Assembly: GCF_000224005.2 (NCBI RefSeq)
Contig: NZ_CP007031.1
Span: forward strand, 3,005,001 to 3,069,000
Origin: Marichromatium purpuratum 984
Lineage (GTDB): Bacteria; Pseudomonadota; Gammaproteobacteria; Chromatiales; Chromatiaceae
DNA length: 64,000 nt
Direction of reading: 5' to 3'
The notes under the pieces are model-generated. The model did not search any database, was not told the DNA's origin, and saw nothing but the letters and a program-made list of their open reading frames with translations. The first letter of the stretch is position 1. The number at the start of each line of letters is the position of its first letter. The position numbers and the translations under genes are program-made. Of this stretch, positions 58,711 to 64,000 are shown in pieces.

Positions 58711-60642
58711 CTAGCCGGCGAGCGTCTGCTCGCGGCGTGGGGCCTTGGTCTCGAGCGCGGCGAGCGCCCGGCTCACCGAGTCGCGGATACCCGCGACATC
58801 AAGCCCGCACTCGGCGAGCTGCTCGGCCTGGGTGGCGTGGTCGACGTTGCGATCGGGCAGTCCGAGCTGGAGCACCGGCACCACCACGCCCTCGGCGTTG
58901 AGCAGTTCGGTGATCGCGCTGCCGGCGCCACCGGCGAGGGTGTTCTCCTCCAGGGTGACCAGCAGCGCATGCTCGCGCGCCAGCGCGAGGATCAGTTCGC
59001 GATCGAGCGGCTTGACGAAGCGCATGTTGGCGACCGTCGCATCCAGCTCCTCGGCGACTTCCAGCGCCGGCGCGACCATGGTGCCGAAGGCGAGCATCGC
59101 CACCCGCTGGCCCTCGCGCACCCGCAGACCGCGCCCGATCGGCAGCGCCGGGGCAGCGGGATCGACGGCGACGCCGGGGCCGACGCCACGCGGATAGCGC
59201 ACCATCGCCGGCCCGTTGAACTCATAGCCGGTCTTGAGCATCTGCCGACACTCGTTCTCGTCGGCCGGGGCCATGATCACCAGATCGGGCAGCGGGCGCG
59301 AGAAGCTGAGATCGAAACAGCCGGCGTGGGTGGCGCCGTCGGCCCCCACCAGACCACCACGATCGACCGCCAGGGTGACGTCGAGCTGCTGCAGACAGAC
59401 GTCGTGGACGAGCTGGTCGAAAGCGCGCTGGAGGAAGCTCGAATAGATCGCCACCACCGGCTTGACGCCCTCGCAGGCCATGCCCGCGGCGAGCGTCACC
59501 GCATGCTGCTCGGCGATGCCGACGTCGTGGAAACGCTGCGGGAAACGCTTGGCGAACTCGCCCATCCCCGAGCCCTCGCACATCGCCGGGGTGATCGCCA
59601 CCAGGCGCGGGTCGCGCGCAGCGGTGTCGCACAGCCAGGAGCCGAACACCTTGGTATAGGTCGGACCCTTGGCCTTGGACTTGCGGAACTCGCCGGTCTG
59701 ACGATCGAAGGGGGTGACGCCGTGGAAGGTCACCGGCTGCCCCTCGGCGGGCTCGTAACCGTGCCCCTTGTGGGTGACCACGTGCAGCAGACGCTGCCCC
59801 GGCATGCCCTTGACGTTGCGCAGGGTCTTGAGCACCGACTCGAGGTCGTGACCGTCGATCGGGCCGATGTAGTTGAAACCAAGCTCCTCGAACAGGGTGC
59901 TCGGCATCACCATGCCCTTCATGTGCTCTTCCCAACGCCCGACCAGCTCGCGCAGCTGCGGCATGCCGCGCAGCGCGCTCTTGCTACCCTCGCGCATGCT
60001 GGTGTAGAGCTTGCCCGAGAGCAGTCGCGCCAGATGGTTGCTGATGGCGCCGACCGGCGGTGAGATCGACATCTCGTTGTCGTTGAGGATCACCGTCAGG
60101 TCGATGTCCATGGAGCCTGCGTGATTGAGCGCCTCGAAGGCCATGCCCGCGCCCAGCGCACCGTCACCGATCACCGCGATGACATTGCGGCGCTCGCCGC
60201 GCTGCTTGGCGGCGATCGCCATGCCCAGCGCGGCACTGATCGAGGTGCTGGAGTGGCCGACGCCGAAGGTGTCGTACGCGCTCTCGCCACGCTTGGGGAA
60301 ACCGGACAGGCCGCCTTTTTGACGCAGGCTGTGCATGCGATCGCGCCGGCCGGTGAGGATCTTGTGCGGGTAGGCCTGATGGCCGACGTCCCACACCACG
60401 CGATCCTCTGGAGTGTCGAACACGTAATGCAGACCCAGTGTCAGCTCGACGACCCCCAGCCCAGCGGCGAGATGGCCGCCGGTACGCGACACCGTGTCGA
60501 CGAGAAGGCTGCGCAACTCGTGCGCGACCTCGGGTAACTGGCTCTCGGGTAACGCCCGCAGGTCGGACGGGCTGTCGATCGAGGCAAGAAGCGGATGCCG
60601 CAACACGGCGGCGCCGGAATCACTCGGAGTGCGGTCGGGCAT
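58711..60642 (-). CDS. dxs: 1-deoxy-D-xylulose-5-phosphate synthase
   Basis: A 643-residue ThDP enzyme and first step of the MEP isoprenoid path, which feeds carotenoids, bacteriochlorophyll tails and quinones. It has [18 protein letters not shown], the ThDP motif [20 protein letters not shown] through [15 protein letters not shown], and the carboxy-terminal YPRGVGPG. The length is normal. Its placement near the photosynthesis and Calvin cycle genes is consistent with pigment demand. It is followed by gloB. Confidence 0.96.
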   Translation of the reverse strand: MPDRTPSDSGAAVLRHPLLASIDSPSDLRALPESQLPEVAHELRSLLVDTVSRTGGHLAAGLGVVELTLGLHYVFDTPEDRVVWDVGHQAYPHKILTGRRDRMHSLRQKGGLSGFPKRGESAYDTFGVGHSSTSISAALGMAIAAKQRGERRNVIAVIGDGALGAGMAFEALNHAGSMDIDLTVILNDNEMSISPPVGAISNHLARLLSGKLYTSMREGSKSALRGMPQLRELVGRWEEHMKGMVMPSTLFEELGFNYIGPIDGHDLESVLKTLRNVKGMPGQRLLHVVTHKGHGYEPAEGQPVTFHGVTPFDRQTGEFRKSKAKGPTYTKVFGSWLCDTAARDPRLVAITPAMCEGSGMGEFAKRFPQRFHDVGIAEQHAVTLAAGMACEGVKPVVAIYSSFLQRAFDQLVHDVCLQQLDVTLAVDRGGLVGADGATHAGCFDLSFSRPLPDLVIMAPADENECRQMLKTGYEFNGPAMVRYPRGVGPGVAVDPAAPALPIGRGLRVREGQRVAMLAFGTMVAPALEVAEELDATVANMRFVKPLDRELILALAREHALLVTLEENTLAGGAGSAITELLNAEGVVVPVLQLGLPDRNVDHATQAEQLAECGLDVAGIRDSVSRALAALETKAPRREQTLAG

Positions 60643-60819
60643 GGTCTGACAGGTCTGTTTTTTGGCAGGCGGACTAGTTTAGACGAATCGATTCGGCGCT
60701 GACCAACGCAAACGCAATCACACACCGAGATCCGCGCCGAACACCGACCAAGATCAGGAAAAGGTGTTTTAGTCGCCCCACCAACCCCGCCAGGCTTGCA
60801 CGCCTCGATCGGCGCACCC

Positions 60820-61755
60820 TCAATCGGTGACCAATACCCCGGGGGAGCGCAGCACCCGACCGGCGACGGCGATCGCCTCGGTGGAGACGAAGTCGTGGAA
60901 GGCGCGCGCGGCGGGCGACAGACGCCGACCTCGGCGATAGACCAGATACCACTGACGCCGTTGCGGGAAGCCGGCGACGTCGAGGATCACCAGGCGACCG
61001 GTCTCGAGTTCGAGTTCGAGGGTGTGCAACGACACCACGCTCAACCCCAGCCCGGAGCGCACCGCCTGCTTGACCGCCTCGTTGCGGGTCATCTGCAGCC
61101 CCTGGCGGATGGTCATGCCGTGCTCGCTGAACACGCGCTCCATCGCCTGCCGCGTCCCGGAGCCCGGCTCACGCATCACGAAAGGCTCCTCGGCGAGACG
61201 CGCCAGCGGGATGGCGCTCACCCCGGCGAGCGGGTGCTCGGGGGGCGCGATCACCACCAGCGGATTGTCCATGAAGGGGTCGGCCTCGACCTCGACCCGA
61301 TCCGGCGGCTGGCCCATCAGCACCAAGTCGACGGCATTGGCCTGGAGCAATTGGATCAATGACTCGCGATTGGTGATCTCGAGTTCCAGCGCGATCCCGG
61401 GATAGCGCTGTTGAAAGGCGGCGAGCAGCCGGGGCGCGAAATAGTTGACGGTACTGGCGGCGGCCAGGTGCAGACGACCACGATTGACGCCCTTGAGCGA
61501 CTCCAGGACCTCTTCCATCTCCTGCAGCGAGCGATTGATCGCGCGACTGTAATGGAATAACTCGCGCCCGGCCTCGGTCAACTCGATCCGCTTGCCCAAC
61601 CGCTCGAACAGCGCCAGGCCGGCCGCGTCCTCGAGTTGGCGGACCTGCATCGACACCGCCGGCTGGCTCAGGTGCAACGCCTCGGCCGCGCGGGTGTAGC
61701 TGAGGTGACGGGCCACCGCCTCGAAGACGCGTAGCTGACGCAATGACACATTCAT
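60820..61755 (-). CDS. cbbR: CbbR, LysR-type regulator of Calvin cycle genes
   Basis: A 311-residue LysR-type regulator. The helix-turn-helix is at the start (LRQLRVFEAVARHLSYTRAAEALHLSQPAVSMQVRQLED, shown here only as its place, residues about 5-45), and the effector domain follows with STVNYFAPRLLAAFQQRYPG. It is divergent from cbbL with about 200 bases between, the standard cbbR-cbbL layout, so it should activate cbbLS when CO2-fixation demand and reductant signals are right. Metabolite sensing is known for the family and inferred here. Confidence 0.93.
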   Translation of the reverse strand: MNVSLRQLRVFEAVARHLSYTRAAEALHLSQPAVSMQVRQLEDAAGLALFERLGKRIELTEAGRELFHYSRAINRSLQEMEEVLESLKGVNRGRLHLAAASTVNYFAPRLLAAFQQRYPGIALELEITNRESLIQLLQANAVDLVLMGQPPDRVEVEADPFMDNPLVVIAPPEHPLAGVSAIPLARLAEEPFVMREPGSGTRQAMERVFSEHGMTIRQGLQMTRNEAVKQAVRSGLGLSVVSLHTLELELETGRLVILDVAGFPQRRQWYLVYRRGRRLSPAARAFHDFVSTEAIAVAGRVLRSPGVLVTD

Positions 61756-61958
61756 CGTGCAGGCCCCCAGGGACGGCGGGCAATTGACCCATCTATCATA
61801 ATCTATGGCTTATATTAAACATAAGCAATATTTAGTAGTAATTATAGGGTTGTTCCATATAATCGATCCCCAGGTTGCGCCCCCGGCCACACCGACCGGG
61901 TCCGGCCCAAGAATACCGGCACGCAGCAACATACCGAGCCCTATGTGGAGGACCGAGC
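61756..61958 (+). promoter_or_regulatory. cbbR-cbbL divergent control region
   Basis: An AT-rich island (61790-61865) in GC-rich DNA. A perfect -10 hexamer TATAAT is at 61858-61863 without a good -35, as expected for an activator-dependent promoter. TTA-N7-TTA (61832-61844) fits the TNA-N7-TNA pattern known for CbbR, and CTTAT-ATTAAA-CATAAG nearby is a palindrome. A leader of about 90 bases then precedes cbbL. Confidence 0.75.
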
Positions 61959-63377
61959 ATGGCCAAGACCTATAACGCGGGCGTCAAAGAATACCGCGAA
62001 ACCTACTGGATGCCCGACTATACGCCGAAGGACACCGACCTCCTGGCGTGCTTCAAGATCACCCCGCAGCCCGGGGTGGCACGCGAGGAGGCCGCGGCGG
62101 CGGTCGCCGCCGAGTCCTCCACCGGCACCTGGACCACGGTGTGGACCGACCTGCTCACCGACCTCGACCATTACAAGGGCCGCGCCTACGCCATCGAGGA
62201 CGTGCCCGGCGACGACGAGCGCTTCTACGCCTTCATCGCCTACCCCATCGACCTGTTCGAAGAAGGCTCGGTGGTCAACGTCTTCACCTCGCTGGTGGGT
62301 AACGTGTTCGGCTTCAAGGCCGTGCGCACCCTGCGTCTCGAAGACGTACGCTTCCCCATCGCCTATGTCATGACCTGCAACGGCCCGCCGCACGGCATCC
62401 AGGTCGAGCGCGACGTCATGAACAAGTACGGTCGACCGCTGCTCGGCTGCACCATCAAGCCCAAGCTCGGACTCTCGGCGAAGAACTACGGGCGCGCCGT
62501 CTACGAGTGCCTGCGCGGCGGTCTCGACTTCACCAAGGACGACGAGAACGTCAACTCGCAGCCGTTCATGCGCTGGCGTCAACGCTTCGACTTCGTCATG
62601 GAGGCGATCGACAAGGCCGAACGCGAGACCGGCGAGCGCAAGGGGCACTATCTCAACGTCACCGCCCCGACCCCGGACGAGATGTTCAAGCGCGCCGAGT
62701 ACGCCAAGGAGATCGGCGCCCCGATCATCATGCACGACTACATCACCGGCGGCTGGTGCGCCAACACCGGACTGGCGCAGTGGTGTCGCGACAACGGCGT
62801 GCTGCTGCACATCCACCGCGCGATGCACGCGGTGATCGACCGCCACCCGCACCACGGCATCCACTTCCGCGTGCTCGCCAAGCTGTTGCGTCTGTCCGGT
62901 GGCGATCACCTGCACACCGGCACCGTGGTCGGCAAGCTCGAAGGCGACCGCGCCGCCACCCTCGGCTGGATCGATCTGCTGCGCGAGTCCTACATCGAGG
63001 AGGACCGCTCGCGCGGCATCTTCTTCGATCAGGACTGGGGGTCGATGCCGGGCGTCTTCGCCGTCGCCTCCGGCGGCATCCACGTCTGGCACATGCCGGC
63101 GCTGCTCGCCATCTTCGGTGACGACGCGGTGTTCCAGTTCGGTGGCGGCACCCTCGGCCACCCCTGGGGCAACGCCGCCGGCGCGGCGGCCAACCGGGTC
63201 GCGCTCGAGGCCTGCGTCGAGGCCCGCAACCAGGGTCGCGCGATCGAGAAGGAGGGCAAGGAGGTGCTCAGCGCCGCAGCCGCCCACAGCCCCGAGCTGA
63301 AGGCCGCGATGGAGACCTGGAAGGAGATCAAGTTCGAGTTCGACACCGTCGACAAGCTCGACGTCGCCCACAAGTGA
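61959..63377 (+). CDS. cbbL: RuBisCO large subunit, form I
   Basis: A 472-residue form I large subunit that fixes CO2 onto ribulose bisphosphate. It starts [21 protein letters not shown] and has the catalytic loop [17 protein letters not shown] with the carbamylated Lys, [11 protein letters not shown] with the active-site Lys, the His in [12 protein letters not shown], and loop 6 in [11 protein letters not shown]. The start and length match the form IA enzymes of proteobacteria. GGAGGACCGAGC precedes the ATG. It is followed by cbbS after about 255 bases with two hairpins, divergent from cbbR. Confidence 0.97.
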   Translation: MAKTYNAGVKEYRETYWMPDYTPKDTDLLACFKITPQPGVAREEAAAAVAAESSTGTWTTVWTDLLTDLDHYKGRAYAIEDVPGDDERFYAFIAYPIDLFEEGSVVNVFTSLVGNVFGFKAVRTLRLEDVRFPIAYVMTCNGPPHGIQVERDVMNKYGRPLLGCTIKPKLGLSAKNYGRAVYECLRGGLDFTKDDENVNSQPFMRWRQRFDFVMEAIDKAERETGERKGHYLNVTAPTPDEMFKRAEYAKEIGAPIIMHDYITGGWCANTGLAQWCRDNGVLLHIHRAMHAVIDRHPHHGIHFRVLAKLLRLSGGDHLHTGTVVGKLEGDRAATLGWIDLLRESYIEEDRSRGIFFDQDWGSMPGVFAVASGGIHVWHMPALLAIFGDDAVFQFGGGTLGHPWGNAAGAAANRVALEACVEARNQGRAIEKEGKEVLSAAAAHSPELKAAMETWKEIKFEFDTVDKLDVAHK

Positions 63378-63450
63378 CCCCGGCCCCGACCAACCCGAAT
63401 CATCCGAGCCGACCGACCGCAGGCTCGCCGATCGTAGAGACGAGGAGGAC

Positions 63451-63481
63451 CCCGTCCGCGGACGGGCCCGGCAACGCCGGG
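63451..63481 (+). other. double hairpin in the cbbL-cbbS gap
   Basis: A perfect 16-base palindrome (CCCGTCCGCGGACGGG, 63451-63466) is followed at once by CCCGGC-aac-GCCGGG (63467-63481). The pair lies midway between cbbL and cbbS and may shield the cbbL mRNA end or adjust the subunit ratio. Confidence 0.65.
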
Positions 63482-63633
63482 GAGCAGCGCGGCGCCGCGA
63501 GGCGCACGCATAACCATAAGGGGCACCAAGTCCCACGGGCGGTGCCGCCAGCGATGGCGGCGGCGACCCGAACCACAAGATCACTCGTCGCGCCCTCGGC
63601 GCCTGTGCGGTTCCAACCATAGAGAGTGTCACC

Positions 63634-63990
63634 ATGAGCGAAATGCAGGACTACCAATCGAGCCTCGAGGACGCGAGCAGCCGCAAGTTCGAGACCTTCT
63701 CCTACCTGCCGGCGATGAGCCCCGAGGGCATCCGCCAACAGGTCGAGTTCATCGTCTCCAAGGGTTGGAATCCGGCGATCGAGCACACCGAGCCGGAGAA
63801 CGCCTTCGACCACTACTGGTACATGTGGAAGCTGCCGATGTTCGGCGAGACCGACGTCGACACCATCCTCGCCGAGGCCGAGGCCTGTCACCAGGCCCAT
63901 CCCGACAACCACGTGCGCCTGATCGGCTACGACAACTACGCCCAGTCGCAGGGCGCGGCCATGGTCATCTATCGCGGCACCCCGGTCTGA
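63634..63990 (+). CDS. cbbS: RuBisCO small subunit, form I
   Basis: A 118-residue small subunit that packs with CbbL into the L8S8 enzyme. It has [20 protein letters not shown] near the start, [20 protein letters not shown] in the middle and HVRLIGYDN near the end, all usual for form IA small subunits. It lies about 255 bases after cbbL, a gap longer than in many operons, with hairpins in between. Further cbb or carboxysome genes would lie beyond the window. Confidence 0.96.
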   Translation: MSEMQDYQSSLEDASSRKFETFSYLPAMSPEGIRQQVEFIVSKGWNPAIEHTEPENAFDHYWYMWKLPMFGETDVDTILAEAEACHQAHPDNHVRLIGYDNYAQSQGAAMVIYRGTPV

Positions 63991-64000
63991 CCACGGCCCC

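Overview
The window comes from a GC-rich, anoxygenic phototrophic purple sulfur bacterium (Chromatiaceae). It holds bacteriochlorophyll antenna genes, carotenoid and bacteriochlorophyll biosynthesis genes, a red-type Calvin cycle gene cluster and form I RuBisCO. A CrtU-type aromatic-ring carotenoid synthase together with CrtF suggests an okenone producer, so Marichromatium or a close relative is a reasonable guess. That genus call is inference from gene content, not from a database search.

Layout. 0.3-13.2 kb is an antenna and carotenoid region. It has three pucBA pairs for peripheral LH2 (two on the minus strand, one on the plus strand), the antenna assembly protein PucC, two small membrane proteins, a Tat-signal/FAD/Rieske CrtU, the O-methyltransferase CrtF, and a separate core-antenna-type set (beta, beta, alpha) with no reaction-centre genes. 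All three pucBA units and the core-type unit have the same promoter design: a TTGACA/TAAACT-like sigma70 promoter with a 16-base spacer, covered by two TGT-N12-ACA boxes exactly 8 bases apart, the classic PpsR/CrtJ operator layout. 13.6-17.5 kb holds crtE, crtB and crtI on the minus strand, and crtI has a related operator. 17.6-23.2 kb holds bchI-bchD-bchO (Mg-chelatase) on the minus strand and a divergent BciB-like 8-vinyl reductase.

23.2-39.6 kb is housekeeping: an ABC exporter, a zinc-ribbon HExxH membrane protein, a YbjN-like protein, nudB, aspS, fmdB, an SDR, carA-carB-greA, two thioredoxin-type proteins, and accA-tilS. 40.2-44.2 kb is a small accessory block (YdjM-like protein, N-carbamoylputrescine amidase, TrpD2-like protein, Rieske ferredoxin). 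It is bounded and punctuated by unusual 7-base repeat arrays, one of which is 36 units long without an indel. 44.2-53.6 kb holds tkt-gap-pgk-pyk-fba in one direction, plus small unknown genes and a redoxin. 54.0-57.8 kb is the S-adenosylmethionine cycle (metK, ahcY, metF), with a clear SAH riboswitch just before ahcY. 57.8-60.6 kb holds gloB and dxs, and the right end has cbbR divergent from cbbL-cbbS.

The genes fit together as follows. Dxs supplies isoprenoid precursors to CrtE, CrtB and CrtI for carotenoids and to bacteriochlorophyll tails. BchI/D/O and BciB make bacteriochlorophyll. MetK/AhcY/MetF recycle SAM used by methyltransferases such as CrtF. The antenna genes use the pigments, and the Calvin cycle genes use the resulting energy and reductant. 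The most interesting signals are the four matching tandem operators, the orphan core-antenna unit with a possible extra small membrane gene, the Tat-signal CrtU, the inverted LH2 duplication that could flip 6.7 kb, and the repeat-bounded island.
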